Origin: Acinetobacter sp. C32I
GTDB lineage: Bacteria > Pseudomonadota > Gammaproteobacteria > Pseudomonadales > Moraxellaceae
Direction: 5' to 3'
Length of the DNA stretch: 64,000 nt
Assembly (NCBI RefSeq): GCF_023702715.1
Contig: NZ_CP098480.1
Location: 186,001-250,000 of the forward strand
Positions 1 to 9,059 of the stretch are shown here, one piece after another. A model generated the notes under the pieces. That model ran no database searches and was not told where the DNA came from. It saw only the letters and a program-made list of their open reading frames with translations. Each line of letters begins with the position of its first letter. Position 1 is the stretch's first letter. The translations under genes and the position numbers were made by a program.

Positions 1-983
1 TGCTTGGCCAAACTGAATTTTGAATGATGTACAGGAATCATATTACGCGCATTCAGTTCTTCAGTGGCTTGGGCAACCTCATCAGGATGGCAATGTACTG
101 AACGCCAAGCGGCGTCATATTGCCCATTTTCCATTAAGGCCCAATCAAAGGGACCGTATTTCTGTCCGATCTCGACAAAGTGCTTGTCATAACCACCATC
201 ACCCGTATAGAAAATCTTTTTATTCGGGGATTGAATCACGAAAGAAACCCATAAATTCTTACCACCATCAAAGGCACGTCGTGAATCATGATGGGTGGTT
301 TCAGTGATAATGCTAATCCCATCATCAAACTCGATTCGATCACCCCAATCTCGCTCGATCAGTTTATTTTTTGGGTAACCCCAGTATTCAAAGTGTTCGC
401 CGACGCCTAGACCTGTAATCACGTATTTAACTTTGTCTTTGAGTTTAAGTGCCGTTTCATAATCGAGGTGGTCATAGTGATCATGCGAAATCAGCAAATA
501 ATCAATCTCGGGTAAATCCTCAACCCGATAGATATCAGTCCCTTTATAGGCGCGTGTGCCCCAAGGGAAAGGAGAGGCTTTGCCACTCATGACAGGGTCG
601 ATCAAAAAGGTTTTACCATGCAACTGCATAAATACCGATGAGTGTCCAAACCAGATCATGACATCTTGTTTTGGATCAAGAGCAAGTAGATTGGTTTTAA
701 TGGAAGGAATGGGATCAATCGGATTACGATGCGGAATGGTTTTAATAAAGGTTTTATAGAGTTCAACTGCAATACTAGAGCCTTCGCTCATGCCTGATTT
801 TTCAATTAAATTTCGAAATTGACCTTGGCGATAGTTGGGAGAGCTTTCAATGACTTGTAGTCGTTCACCAGAAGGAATTTTACCGAATAAGGGTTGTTGT
901 GCATATATAACACTCGCTGCAATAAGCAGGGCCACGGCGATCGCAACAAAAAGAATAAGCATAAATGGAGTCAACCTTTTCAT
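1..983 (-). CDS. MBL-fold metallo-hydrolase, NAPE-PLD/UlaG-like (3' end outside window)
   Basis: The reading frame opens with ATG at 983 and runs off the left edge, so the C-terminus is missing. The N-terminus (MKRLTPFMLILFVAIAVALL) is one hydrophobic segment, a signal anchor or uncleaved signal peptide, so the enzyme domain probably faces the periplasm. Around residue 160 it carries HDHYDHLDYET, which matches the HxHxDH zinc motif of the metallo-beta-lactamase fold. Later TTHHDSRRAF, YTGDGGYDKHF and PVHHSKF fit the remaining metal ligands of the NAPE-PLD/UlaG branch. Homologues usually act on phosphodiester or lactone bonds; the substrate here cannot be told. It is read away from the next gene and no partner is visible. 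Confidence 0.85.
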   Translation of the reverse strand, partial: MKRLTPFMLILFVAIAVALLIAASVIYAQQPLFGKIPSGERLQVIESSPNYRQGQFRNLIEKSGMSEGSSIAVELYKTFIKTIPHRNPIDPIPSIKTNLLALDPKQDVMIWFGHSSVFMQLHGKTFLIDPVMSGKASPFPWGTRAYKGTDIYRVEDLPEIDYLLISHDHYDHLDYETALKLKDKVKYVITGLGVGEHFEYWGYPKNKLIERDWGDRIEFDDGISIITETTHHDSRRAFDGGKNLWVSFVIQSPNKKIFYTGDGGYDKHFVEIGQKYGPFDWALMENGQYDAAWRSVHCHPDEVAQATEELNARNMIPVHHSKFSLAK

Positions 984-1223
984 TTGAGCATTCGATACGA
1001 TATTAATAAAAACTAAAAGCGACAAAATGATGAAATATTGTCTAAAAGTCGATGAATGAAAACTTGCCTATTGTTATTGAATATTTGCCTAAACGAACGA
1101 GAATTGAATGTGTATTGATGTGATTGAGCAAAAGGAAGTCATTTAGCAGGACTTGGTTTATGCTAGACTATGCAAGGTTACAGTGTTGTAAATCACTGTG
1201 AGTCAAGACAACGAGTAGGTAGC
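984..1223. promoter_or_regulatory. Divergent intergenic region with likely promoter for the psi-subunit gene
   Basis: This gap separates two divergent genes. Near 1157-1166 the sequence TTTATGCTAGACT resembles an extended -10 element, which would start transcription at about 1172. That argues against the ATG at 1170 as the start of the next gene and for the ATG at 1224, which has AGTAGGT just ahead of it. Nothing else is seen in the gap. Confidence 0.35.
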
Positions 1224-1871
1224 ATGATCGGGCAGCAAAGAAACATATTGGCAACTTTAGGAATAGATGTTTGGATTCCTAGAGAAGTGGTATGTCAAAA
1301 AAATACTGCACCGAACCTATGGCGAGATCAAATTGTTGAAGAAGCTTCACAGCCACTGACACCAATATTAGATGTCGTACCAACGCCACAAGAAATTCAA
1401 GTTGCATCGCGACCAACATTAGCGATCACTGAAAAAGAAATTCCTCAGCCTACAGAAATTATTGCCAAGCCTATTGTAAAAGAAGCTGTTGTTGAAAAAG
1501 AACAGATTGTTATTACAACGCAGATTCAGGCATTTGAACTGCAAATGTATGTTTTAGAAAACTGTGCCATTTTGTTGGAAAGCAGTCAGCTCAGCGATGC
1601 ACAACGGCAGCTCTGGCAAAATATTCAAAAGGCACGATTGGGTCAATACGCAGAGTTGAAATGGCCATTTCCCTTGGCTGCATTTCAAGAGAGCAGAGGA
1701 CTACCATCCTATATTCAAGGCTTTCTGGATGCTACGGCAAGCGGCAGAAAGATATTATGCTTAGGTCAACTGGACTTTATTCAGCATTCTAATATATTAC
1801 ATTTAGCGAGTTTAGAAGAAATGCTGGCTCAACCTGTCTTGAAAAGACGATTGTGGCAGCTCATGCAATAA
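1224..1871 (+). CDS. holD: Probable DNA polymerase III psi subunit (HolD-like)
   Basis: This 215-residue protein begins MIGQQRNILATLGIDVWIPR, like the short N-terminal peptide of psi (LQQLGITQW in E. coli) that binds the chi subunit. It ends LEEMLAQPVLKRRLWQLM, which resembles the C-terminal helix of psi (TDLRANPTARAALWQQI). Between them lies a long Pro/Glu/Ile-rich linker (about residues 35-95), so the protein is longer than the 137-residue E. coli subunit. Psi links the clamp loader to chi and SSB. Sequence similarity is weak, as is usual in this family, so the call rests on the two end motifs. An ATG at 1170 is in frame but probably lies within the promoter. The last codons run into the 5' region of the next gene, 17 bases ahead of its ATG. 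Confidence 0.5.
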   Translation: MIGQQRNILATLGIDVWIPREVVCQKNTAPNLWRDQIVEEASQPLTPILDVVPTPQEIQVASRPTLAITEKEIPQPTEIIAKPIVKEAVVEKEQIVITTQIQAFELQMYVLENCAILLESSQLSDAQRQLWQNIQKARLGQYAELKWPFPLAAFQESRGLPSYIQGFLDATASGRKILCLGQLDFIQHSNILHLASLEEMLAQPVLKRRLWQLMQ

Positions 1872-1888
1872 AGAACGGAAATCGAATC

Positions 1889-2854
1889 ATGAAGAAAGTC
1901 GTTGTATTCAGCCAAATAGATCAGGACGTGATAGCGCAGTTACAGCAAGATTATCAAGTGGTGGTGCTCAATCCTAAGCTTGGTGATATCAATGAACAGA
2001 TTCGGACCGAAGTGGTTGATGCCGATGCCATGATTGGCGCAGGGCGTTTACTCAATGAAAGCAACTTAGCGCCTGCACAAAAACTTAAAATTATTTCGAC
2101 CGTGTCGGTTGGCTACGACAACTACGATGTTGACTATCTCAATCAAAAGAAAATTTGGCTCGCCAACACGCCACATGTACTGACAGAAACCACAGCCGAT
2201 CTAGCCTTTAGCTTGTTACTGAGTGCCGCACGTAAGATTCCACAATTAGATGCTTGGACCAAGCAAGGGCAGTGGAAGCGTACCGTTGCGACAGAACAAT
2301 TCGGTGTTGATGTGTTTGGGAAAACCTTAGGTATTATTGGTTTGGGTAATATTGGAGCTGCCATTGCCCGCCGCGGTTTCTATGGTTTCAATATGAATAT
2401 TTTGTATCATAATCGCCGTGAAAAGATTGAAGTGGCTCAGGCCTTCAATGCACAGTATCGTGATTTAGATCAGTTATTGCAGCAATCTGATTTTATTGTA
2501 GTGGCTGTTGACTTAAATAGTGAGTCAAAAGCATTGATTGGGGCTGAGCAATTCGATTTGATGCAAAAACATGCTGTCTTCGTCAATATCGCGCGTGGTT
2601 CGGTGGTGGATGAACATGCATTAATTGAAGCATTGCAACAAAACAAAATCTTTGCCGCGGGTTTGGATGTCTATGCCAAGGAACCACTACAAAGTTCTCC
2701 ATTATTTGAGCTACCCAATGCAGTGACTGCGCCACATATCGGTTCGGCAACTGCTGAAACACGTCAGAAGATGGTCAACCTTGCTTATCAGAACCTGATT
2801 GATGCATTAGAAGATCGTACACCTCGCTATTTAGTGAATCCGAAATTCGAATAA
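1889..2854 (+). CDS. ghrB: D-2-hydroxyacid dehydrogenase (glyoxylate/hydroxypyruvate/2-ketogluconate reductase)
   Basis: The 321-residue product reduces 2-oxo acids such as glyoxylate, hydroxypyruvate or 2-ketogluconate with NAD(P)H in the cytoplasm. The Rossmann motif GLGNIGAAIARRG lies around residue 153. The catalytic Arg is in FVNIARGSVVDE, the Glu in DVYAKEP and the His in APHIGSATAETR, in family order and spacing. After the first Rossmann strand the sequence ILYHNRREK carries basic residues, which favours NADPH. Length agrees with GhrB/TkrA (about 324). An in-frame GTG at 1853 would overlap the upstream gene; the ATG at 1889 is preceded by AACGGA and is preferred. It is read in the same direction as the psi-subunit gene and may be co-transcribed. 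Confidence 0.88.
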   Translation: MKKVVVFSQIDQDVIAQLQQDYQVVVLNPKLGDINEQIRTEVVDADAMIGAGRLLNESNLAPAQKLKIISTVSVGYDNYDVDYLNQKKIWLANTPHVLTETTADLAFSLLLSAARKIPQLDAWTKQGQWKRTVATEQFGVDVFGKTLGIIGLGNIGAAIARRGFYGFNMNILYHNRREKIEVAQAFNAQYRDLDQLLQQSDFIVVAVDLNSESKALIGAEQFDLMQKHAVFVNIARGSVVDEHALIEALQQNKIFAAGLDVYAKEPLQSSPLFELPNAVTAPHIGSATAETRQKMVNLAYQNLIDALEDRTPRYLVNPKFE

Positions 2855-2965
2855 TTGCTTACAATGCTGATCATTTAATTGCTGCATTATTGTGCGGCCC
2901 CATCTTTTTAAGTTGATTAATATTGGTACACTTGCGCCCTTTGTGACTTCGTCTTGGGGCGTCTG

Positions 2966-3553
2966 GTGTTTGAAAAATTAGCTGAACAAAGTTTGGGCTT
3001 AATGGGTTGGGAAATTGACAATCATTGGGATTTAAATATTGATCAATGTGTCATGATCGCGGCCCCGCATACCAGCAACTGGGATGCTTTATATGCGCGT
3101 TTGGCGTTAAAAGCCTTGGGTGTTAATGTGCGCCTGACCATCAAAGACAGTTATATGAAATTGCCATTTGGTCCTTTTGTTCGTGCCATGGGCGGCATTG
3201 GCATTGATCGTCGTGCCAAGCATGAAGGTCAAGAACGTCCAAGTATGGTTCAGCTGATGAGTGATTTATTTAAGACGCATCCTAAGTTAGTCATGCTGGT
3301 GACTCCAGAAGGAACACGTGCTAAACAAGAGCAATGGAAAACTGGTTTTTATCATGTGGCAATAACAGCGGGTGTACCGATTGCGCTTGCGTATATGGAC
3401 TATGCCAAGAAAAAAACAGGCGTAGGAAAAATTGTTTATCCTACAGGGGATTATGAAAAGGATATGACCGAGATCATGTCTTTTTATGCGACGATCAATG
3501 CCAAATTCCCAGAGAAATTTAGTGTAGATCAGCGTTACGTCGCGGCAGAGTAA
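2966..3553 (+). CDS. Lysophospholipid/glycerol-3-phosphate acyltransferase family protein (PlsC-like)
   Basis: The protein carries the PlsC acyltransferase signature HTSNWD (HX4D catalytic motif) and a PEGTR block for substrate binding, with GGIGIDRRAK between them. Such enzymes move an acyl chain to a lysophospholipid or related acceptor at the inner membrane; this short form (about 195 residues) has no clear transmembrane helix, and the true acceptor is unknown. I favour the GTG at 2966, which has GGGG six bases upstream, over the TTG at 2954; no ATG is available before residue 13. A strong terminator follows directly, so it ends a transcription unit. Confidence 0.8.
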   Translation: MFEKLAEQSLGLMGWEIDNHWDLNIDQCVMIAAPHTSNWDALYARLALKALGVNVRLTIKDSYMKLPFGPFVRAMGGIGIDRRAKHEGQERPSMVQLMSDLFKTHPKLVMLVTPEGTRAKQEQWKTGFYHVAITAGVPIALAYMDYAKKKTGVGKIVYPTGDYEKDMTEIMSFYATINAKFPEKFSVDQRYVAAE

Positions 3554-3580
3554 TTCAGTTGATTTCAAAAATCATAAAGT

Positions 3581-3606
3581 AAGGCAGGATTTTCCTGCCT
3601 TTTATA
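3581..3606 (+). terminator. Rho-independent terminator
   Basis: A perfect 9-bp stem, AAGGCAGGA at 3581-3589 and TCCTGCCTT at 3593-3601, closes a TTT loop and is followed by more T residues. It lies 28 bases after the acyltransferase stop codon. Confidence 0.85.
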
Positions 3607-3678
3607 ACACTTTGTTGCAAATTTCTCCTTTTTTCAATGCTATATTAAATTTCTTTATTAAAATCATAGAGAAACCAC

Positions 3679-5121
3679 TTGAGATCGTTCCTGCTCGCCT
3701 GTGGCCTTTTCGCCACAACTCAACTGAGTCACACTGAGGTTTTTTTGCCTGTGCATAGTGCTGGGCAAACAGAAGTGCCTGAAATTGGCAGCGGTATAGG
3801 TTTACTTGATCAACAAAAAGAAAAATTTATCGGTGAAAAAGTCTATCGTGAAGTGCATCGTCAAATGCCAACGGTGCAAGATGCATGGTTGGAAGACCAG
3901 TTTTTTCAGGTTTTTTCAGGCATTTTAAGTCAGACCCAACTTGGTCAACCGATTGGCTTAGTCATTATCAAAGATCCTCAAATTAATGCCTTTGCCGTTC
4001 CAGGTGGTTTATTTGCCTTGAATACAGGTTTGATTACTTCTGCTAAGAATCTGGATGAGATTGCAGGGGTCATGGCGCATGAGATTGCACACGTATCACA
4101 GCGTCATTATAGCCGTTCTCAAGAAGCATTTAAGGGCCAGGGTTTGCTCGCATTGGCGGGGATTCTTGTCGGGGCAGCCATTGCATCGCAAGCCGATGGC
4201 AATGCCGGTGCAGCGGTAATGATGGGGACTCAAGCAGCATTGATGGATAAGCAGTTGAGTTATAGCCGTAATCAGGAGCGTGAAGCGGATCGTATTGGCA
4301 TGCAGTTTATGTATGCTGCAGGTTATAACCCACAAAGCATGGCAGATTATTTTGAAACCATGCATCGTGCCACCAGTCGGGTCAGCTTTTTACCAGACTT
4401 CTGGTTTACCCATCCTTTAACCACTGAACGGATGAGCGAAGCACGTTTACGTGCTAATCAATTACCGAAAGTGAAATCAAAAATTTACGATCTCGATTTT
4501 GAAATTTTAAAACTCTATACCTTAGTGGTTTCAAATCAGGCCACTGAAATTCAATTACAGTCACTGGCCAATCAGAAAAATACAGCTGCACAATTAGCAC
4601 TGAGCAAGTTCTATCTTGAACAAGGTGATTATGCACAAGCACAAGCCAATTTGGATTTAGTGAAGGCTAAACTCAAGAATCATGTACTGGTTCCATTGAT
4701 TCAAACGGATATTTATTTGGGACAAAACAAGCTAGATCAAGCTTATAGTAGTATTAATTCGATTCAGAAAATTATGCCAGAAAATCGAGCTTTATCCTAT
4801 AAACTGGCAGAAGTTTTGATTCGCCAAGGGCAAGTTGCGCAGGCACAAACCTTGGTACAGCGTTTTATCCATAAAAACCAGCGTGATATAGAAGGCTGGC
4901 AACTGCTGCAACAAGCCACCAATTTAGATAAGAGCTCACCATTACAAGCAGTCAATGTATTGGGTTATCGTGCAGAGGCAGAGTATTGGTCGGGTTATGA
5001 AGAAAATGCGATTAAGTCGATGTTACACGCACAACGGTTGGCGAAAGGCAATCTAGCCATGTCAGCTAAGATTGACTCGCGTTTAAAACAGATGCAAGAT
5101 GAACGCCGTATGCGACTCTAA
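3679..5121 (+). CDS. bepA: M48 family metalloprotease/chaperone, BepA (YfgC)-like
   Basis: At 480 residues this matches BepA (487 in E. coli), a periplasmic zinc protease and chaperone that degrades stalled outer-membrane proteins such as LptD and helps assemble them. A signal peptide covers about residues 1-20. The M48 zinc motif HEIAH is at residues 134-138 and the third ligand lies in NQEREADRIGMQFM. The C-terminal half is helical with TPR-like repeats (LALSKFYLEQGDYAQAQANL, LAEVLIRQGQVAQAQTLV), as in BepA. The start is a TTG preceded by AGAGAAACC; the signal peptide begins right after it, so a later start is unlikely. Confidence 0.9.
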   Translation: MRSFLLACGLFATTQLSHTEVFLPVHSAGQTEVPEIGSGIGLLDQQKEKFIGEKVYREVHRQMPTVQDAWLEDQFFQVFSGILSQTQLGQPIGLVIIKDPQINAFAVPGGLFALNTGLITSAKNLDEIAGVMAHEIAHVSQRHYSRSQEAFKGQGLLALAGILVGAAIASQADGNAGAAVMMGTQAALMDKQLSYSRNQEREADRIGMQFMYAAGYNPQSMADYFETMHRATSRVSFLPDFWFTHPLTTERMSEARLRANQLPKVKSKIYDLDFEILKLYTLVVSNQATEIQLQSLANQKNTAAQLALSKFYLEQGDYAQAQANLDLVKAKLKNHVLVPLIQTDIYLGQNKLDQAYSSINSIQKIMPENRALSYKLAEVLIRQGQVAQAQTLVQRFIHKNQRDIEGWQLLQQATNLDKSSPLQAVNVLGYRAEAEYWSGYEENAIKSMLHAQRLAKGNLAMSAKIDSRLKQMQDERRMRL

Positions 5122-5150
5122 TTCCGATTAAAACAATTCAAGGAAGACAC

Positions 5151-5516
5151 ATGATTCAAGGGCAATGTTTGTGTGGTGCTGTGCAGTATCAATATCATGG
5201 AGAAATTGAAAACAGCATTTTATGTTATTGCAGCCATTGCCAACAGGCTCAAGGTTCAATTGCAGGGTGGAACAGTCCGATTGAGCGCAGCAAATTTGAG
5301 CTGATTTCTGGGCAAGAGCAACTGAAAGAATATTTTCATACACCCAACAAGGCGCGTGTATTTTGTCAAAATTGTGCCAGTCCGCTCTATTCTTATCGAA
5401 AGGATTTGCCAGATGTAATTCGTTTACGCCTAGGCACTGTGACAGAAGGTGATATACCTGCACCGAAGGAAGAATTTTTTCTTGAGCACAAACCAAAATT
5501 TATTGAATTAAGATAA
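5151..5516 (+). CDS. GFA family protein (glutathione-dependent formaldehyde-activating fold)
   Basis: A small 121-residue zinc protein with the GFA cysteine pattern: CLCG near the start, CYCSHC at about residue 28 and FCQNCASPLY at about residue 80. The family is named for S-hydroxymethylglutathione formation, but most members including this one have no proven reaction. The start has a good ribosome site (AAGGAAG). It sits 29 bases after the BepA-like gene and may be read from the same transcript. Confidence 0.88.
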   Translation: MIQGQCLCGAVQYQYHGEIENSILCYCSHCQQAQGSIAGWNSPIERSKFELISGQEQLKEYFHTPNKARVFCQNCASPLYSYRKDLPDVIRLRLGTVTEGDIPAPKEEFFLEHKPKFIELR

Positions 5517-5556
5517 GATGACGAGCGTAAGCAATCGCTAAGAAGTTAGAACATTT

Positions 5557-5916
5557 ATGAAGAAAATTTTAGTTTTTATTTTTGCGATCAGTAGTGTGGG
5601 GATCAGCTCAGCAGCATCGATTGAGCAATATGCAAACTCAGTGGATAAAATTCGTAGTGTATATGCGCAGGATATTCGTAGTTTTTTACGGAGTCTGAAT
5701 CCTCAAACGTCACAATTTACACCTGAGCAACAAGCAAAGTACTGTCAGATTAATCAGCGTTATATTCAGGATATGTCTGATGCGATTGAACAAAATCGCT
5801 CATCATTACCAGCGCAATATGCCAGTATGACCAAGCAGGATTTAATCAAGCAGGTGGTTGAATCAAAAGAAATGCAAATGCTTACGAAATATGATGTTCA
5901 GTGTGATTTTAAATAA
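5557..5916 (+). CDS. Small exported protein of unknown function
   Basis: A 119-residue protein with a clear signal peptide (MKKILVFIFAISSVGISSAA, cleavage probably after SAA at about residue 20). The mature part is predicted largely helical and has two cysteines, in KYCQIN and at the end in DVQCDF, that could form a disulfide in the periplasm. I do not recognise the family. It follows the GFA gene by 40 bases in the same direction. Confidence 0.7.
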   Translation: MKKILVFIFAISSVGISSAASIEQYANSVDKIRSVYAQDIRSFLRSLNPQTSQFTPEQQAKYCQINQRYIQDMSDAIEQNRSSLPAQYASMTKQDLIKQVVESKEMQMLTKYDVQCDFK

Positions 5917-5995
5917 TAAAAACACTTTGGGTTCATTATTGCAATGAATCCAATTTTTAATTGAATAGATGATATAAAGGGGAGAATTAAGCAGA

Positions 5996-6442
5996 TTAGC
6001 TTAATTTTGCTTTAATTTTAGCAGATACTTGTGCAGGATCGGCACGCCCGGCTATGATCGGACGTAGAGAATTCATCACCTTACCCATATCTTTCATGCT
6101 AGTAGCTTCTTGAGCAGCAATCGTTTGCTCAATGATGGAATCAAGTTCTTCCTCAGTCATAGCTGCTGGTAGAAATTGAGAAATAACCTCAACTTCGGCT
6201 TGTTCCTTACTAGCTAAATCATCTCGACCAGCGCCAGAAAAGGCCTTGATCGATTCTTTACGTTGTTTAATTTGCTTTTCAATGATCGCAAGAACCTGAG
6301 CATCGTCAAGCTCTATGCGCTCATCGACTTCGATTTGCTTAATTGCTGCTTGTACACCACGAATAACCGTTACTGTTGCCATATCTTTGGCACGCATTGA
6401 GTTTTTTAACACGTCAGTAATTTGGTTTTTTAAAGTATTCAT
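5996..6442 (-). CDS. yqeY: GatB/YqeY domain protein
   Basis: The 148-residue product is a stand-alone YqeY protein: it begins MNTLKNQITDVLKNSMRAKD and has the helical VIRGVQAAIKQIEVDER and SQFLPAAMTEEELDSII segments typical of the family. The domain is related to the tRNA-binding tail of GatB amidotransferase, but the role of the free form is unsettled. The ATG at 6442 has GAAGAG a few bases upstream and is better than in-frame starts further out. It lies 29 bases downstream of rpsU, a common pairing, and is probably co-transcribed with it. Confidence 0.9.
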   Translation of the reverse strand: MNTLKNQITDVLKNSMRAKDMATVTVIRGVQAAIKQIEVDERIELDDAQVLAIIEKQIKQRKESIKAFSGAGRDDLASKEQAEVEVISQFLPAAMTEEELDSIIEQTIAAQEATSMKDMGKVMNSLRPIIAGRADPAQVSAKIKAKLS

Positions 6443-6471
6443 AGTCTCTTCAGCAGTCAATCACAAATTAA

Positions 6472-6687
6472 TTAGTAAAGGCGAGTAGTACGTACAGATT
6501 CGCGAGTCAATTTCTTTTGATAACGCTTAACTGCAGCAGCTTTTTTACGCTTACGTTCTTGAGTTGGTTTCTCATAGAATTCGCGCTTACGAACGTCAGC
6601 TAAAACACCCGCTTTTTCGCATGAACGTTTGAAACGACGGATAGCTACGTCTACTGGTTCGCCTTCTTTCAACTTAACTTGTGGCAT
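6472..6687 (-). CDS. rpsU: 30S ribosomal protein S21 (bS21)
   Basis: The 71-residue protein reads [20 protein letters not shown] and ends in a very basic tail, the complete bS21 sequence. S21 sits near the anti-Shine-Dalgarno helix on the small subunit and helps mRNA engagement. The ribosome site AGAGGA lies 6 bases before the ATG. It heads the rpsU-yqeY unit and is divergent from tsaD, a conserved arrangement in gammaproteobacteria. Confidence 0.98.
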   Translation of the reverse strand: MPQVKLKEGEPVDVAIRRFKRSCEKAGVLADVRKREFYEKPTQERKRKKAAAVKRYQKKLTRESVRTTRLY

Positions 6688-6765
6688 GTAAAATCCTCTA
6701 AGATTATGGATAAGATCTAACGCACGATTGCACTAGATCGCAAGTGAAGGTCAGTATTTTACTCA

Positions 6766-6793
6766 TTTACAACTCAGATCACAAGTCTATAAT
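6766..6793 (+). promoter_or_regulatory. Sigma-70 promoter for tsaD
   Basis: TTTACA at 6766-6771 and a consensus TATAAT at 6788-6793 are separated by 16 bases. Transcription would start near 6800, giving a leader of about 33 bases before the tsaD ATG. Confidence 0.6.
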
Positions 6794-6832
6794 AGCTCTG
6801 ATATTATTTTTGATCGTTGTAAAGGCAGTTTA

Positions 6833-7840
6833 ATGATTGTTTTGGGCTTAGAAACTTCGTGTGATGAAACTGGGTTAGCACTCTATGATAGCGAGCTCGG
6901 CTTACGTGGACAGGTTTTATATAGCCAGATCAAATTACATGCTGAATATGGTGGTGTCGTTCCTGAATTGGCTTCACGTGACCATGTTCGCAAGATGATT
7001 CCTTTGATTAATCAGCTGCTTGAACAAAGTGGTGTCAAAAAACAAGAAATTGATGCAGTTGCCTATACTCGTGGTCCTGGACTGATGGGCGCACTAATGA
7101 CAGGTGCTTTATTTGGCCGCAGTTTGGCATTTGCATTTAATAAACCTGCGATTGGTGTGCATCATATGGAAGGTCATATGCTTGCACCATTACTCTCGGA
7201 AACTCCACCGGAATTTCCGTTTGTGGCTTTATTGGTTTCAGGTGGGCATACTCAATTAATGGCGGCCTATGGCATCGGTCAATATGAATTGCTTGGTGAA
7301 TCGATTGACGATGCAGCGGGTGAAGCCTTTGATAAAGTCGCAAAAATGATGAAACTACCTTATCCAGGTGGGCCGAATATTGCGAAATTGGCGTTACAGG
7401 GCGATGCCAAAGCATTTGACTTTCCGCGACCAATCTTGCATCAAGGTTTGGATTTTTCTTTTAGCGGTCTTAAAACTGCAGTTTCAGTACAACTGAAAAA
7501 GTTAGGTGAAGAAAATCGTGATGCGGATGTGGCTGCCTCTTTCCAAGAGGCGGTTGTCGATACGCTCGCTAAAAAATCCGTGAAAGCTTTAAAACAAACG
7601 GGTTTAAAACGTTTGGTGATTGCTGGTGGTGTCAGTGCTAATCTGCGTTTGCGTGAACAATTAGAAACGTCACTGGCAAAGATCAAGGCACATGTTTATT
7701 ATGCCGAGCCCGCATTGTGCACAGACAATGGCGCCATGATTGCCTTTGCTGGATATCAACGTTTAAAAGCAGGGCAACATGATGGTTTGGCGGTGACGAC
7801 AACACCAAGATGGCCAATGACTGAGTTACAACCAACCTAA
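6833..7840 (+). CDS. tsaD: tRNA N6-adenosine threonylcarbamoyltransferase TsaD
   Basis: TsaD transfers the threonylcarbamoyl group from TC-AMP to A37 of ANN-decoding tRNAs together with TsaB and TsaE. The sequence starts [17 protein letters not shown] (ASKHA ATP fold). The metal-binding pair is His111 and His115 in [24 protein letters not shown] and [13 protein letters not shown] are all present. At 335 residues it has family length (337 in E. coli). It is read from the promoter shared with divergent rpsU, and the next gene starts one base after its stop codon. Confidence 0.98.
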   Translation: MIVLGLETSCDETGLALYDSELGLRGQVLYSQIKLHAEYGGVVPELASRDHVRKMIPLINQLLEQSGVKKQEIDAVAYTRGPGLMGALMTGALFGRSLAFAFNKPAIGVHHMEGHMLAPLLSETPPEFPFVALLVSGGHTQLMAAYGIGQYELLGESIDDAAGEAFDKVAKMMKLPYPGGPNIAKLALQGDAKAFDFPRPILHQGLDFSFSGLKTAVSVQLKKLGEENRDADVAASFQEAVVDTLAKKSVKALKQTGLKRLVIAGGVSANLRLREQLETSLAKIKAHVYYAEPALCTDNGAMIAFAGYQRLKAGQHDGLAVTTTPRWPMTELQPT

Positions 7841-7841
7841 A

Positions 7842-8294
7842 ATGGAGCTTATCATTTTTGTAGGTGGGCAAGCTTCAGGTAAATCAACATTCTTTAAGCA
7901 ATATTTCTCTGACACGCATATTCGTCTCAATCTTGATATGTTGAAAACCAGACATCGTGAGAAAATATTGTTTCAGGCTTGTTTGGACGCAAAACAGAAG
8001 GTTGTTGTTGATAATACCAATCCGACTAAACTTGATCGAAAGGTATATGTTCAAGATGCAAAAAATGCTCACTTTAAAGTGATTGCTTACTATTTTGATA
8101 GTGGTCTGGATGATGCTCTTTTGCGGAATGAACAACGAGTAGGTAAGGCGAAAATTCCTAGGGTTGGTGTGATTTCTACGTTTAAAAAGTTAGAAATCCC
8201 TGAGTCTAATGAAGATTTTGATGAAATTTACAGCGTTTCAATTGATCAAGAAAATGATTTTAATGTGAGCTTGCTGTATCAAAGAGAACAATAA
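7842..8294 (+). CDS. P-loop polynucleotide-kinase-like ATPase
   Basis: The 150-residue protein opens with a Walker A motif, VGGQASGKSTFF, and has VVVDNTNPTKLDRKVYVQDA, the pattern seen in T4 Pnk and other 5'-polynucleotide kinases. An arginine-rich lid (LLRNEQRVGKAKIPRVG) follows. It has no phosphatase or ligase domain. Such a kinase would phosphorylate a 5'-OH end of RNA or DNA; the substrate is inferred from its neighbour, a Thg1-like 3'-5' polymerase, whose ATG overlaps its stop codon. It begins one base after tsaD and may share that transcript, but its AT-rich codon use suggests later acquisition. Confidence 0.8.
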   Translation: MELIIFVGGQASGKSTFFKQYFSDTHIRLNLDMLKTRHREKILFQACLDAKQKVVVDNTNPTKLDRKVYVQDAKNAHFKVIAYYFDSGLDDALLRNEQRVGKAKIPRVGVISTFKKLEIPESNEDFDEIYSVSIDQENDFNVSLLYQREQ

Positions 8295-9049
8295 TGAGAT
8301 TTGAAGATTTAGATACCAGACTAAGAAAATATGAGACGGCTTACGATTTCTGTATTCCACCAGAAAATTATATTGTCGTTAGGTTGGATGGTCGTGGATT
8401 TACACGCTTAACCAAAGAGATTTGGCAATTCGAAGCGCCATTTGATGTACATTTTAGAGATTTAATGGTAGAAACCACAACCCATTTATTACAGTGTGGT
8501 TTTAATATCATCTATGGTTATACCCAGAGCGATGAAATTTCTCTTTTATTCCATTATCGTGATGAAAGTTTTAACCGCAAGGAACGTAAAATTCTTTCTA
8601 TTTTAGCTGGTGAAGCCAGTGCAAAATTCTCTGTTATGCATGGCCAAATTGCTACTTTTGATGCTCGAGTTTGTGTTTTACCCAATTCGCAATTGGTAGA
8701 TGACTACTTCCGTTGGCGACAAGAGGATGCTCATCGAAATGCATTAAATGCACACTGTTATTGGATGTTAAGAAAATCGGGTCATGCAGTAGCAGAAGCA
8801 ACGGAACAAGTTAAAGGGTTAAATCGTCAAGAAAAGCATGATTTACTCTTTTCACAGCAGATTAATTTTAATGAACTCCCTGCATGGCAAAAACGTGGCA
8901 CAGGTGTTTATTGGAAAGACGTTGAAAAAACGGGTCTGAATCCGAAAACTGGTGAAATTACACAAACGACAAGAAGGCAGTTAGTTGCTGATTTTGATTT
9001 GCCTTTAAATGAATTCTATAGTGAATTTATAGGTCAAAATTTTTTTTGA
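8294..9049 (+). CDS. tRNA(His) guanylyltransferase / Thg1-like 3'-5' polymerase
   Basis: The 251-residue protein shows the Thg1 palm domain: VVRLDGRGFTRLTK (first metal-binding Asp at about residue 32) and GYTQSDEISLLF (second acidic pair). Later blocks also align: EDAHRNALNAHCYWMLRKSG, HDLLFSQQINFNELP and KRGTGVYW. Where eukaryotic Thg1 has HINTxYN, this protein has HRNALN, as expected of a Thg1-like protein that may repair truncated tRNA 5' ends rather than add G-1. Bacterial tRNA-His normally gets G-1 from its gene, so a repair or stress role is more likely than essential maturation. It overlaps the kinase gene by one base. Confidence 0.9.
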   Translation: MRFEDLDTRLRKYETAYDFCIPPENYIVVRLDGRGFTRLTKEIWQFEAPFDVHFRDLMVETTTHLLQCGFNIIYGYTQSDEISLLFHYRDESFNRKERKILSILAGEASAKFSVMHGQIATFDARVCVLPNSQLVDDYFRWRQEDAHRNALNAHCYWMLRKSGHAVAEATEQVKGLNRQEKHDLLFSQQINFNELPAWQKRGTGVYWKDVEKTGLNPKTGEITQTTRRQLVADFDLPLNEFYSEFIGQNFF

Positions 9050-9059
9050 AAATATTTTT

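Noticed and set aside
20..307. 95-codon plus-strand frame at the left edge
   Set aside because: Lies opposite the MBL-fold gene, whose zinc motifs are on the minus strand; no family features.
5128..5496. 122-codon minus-strand frame
   Set aside because: Antisense to the GFA gene, which has the full cysteine pattern and a ribosome site.
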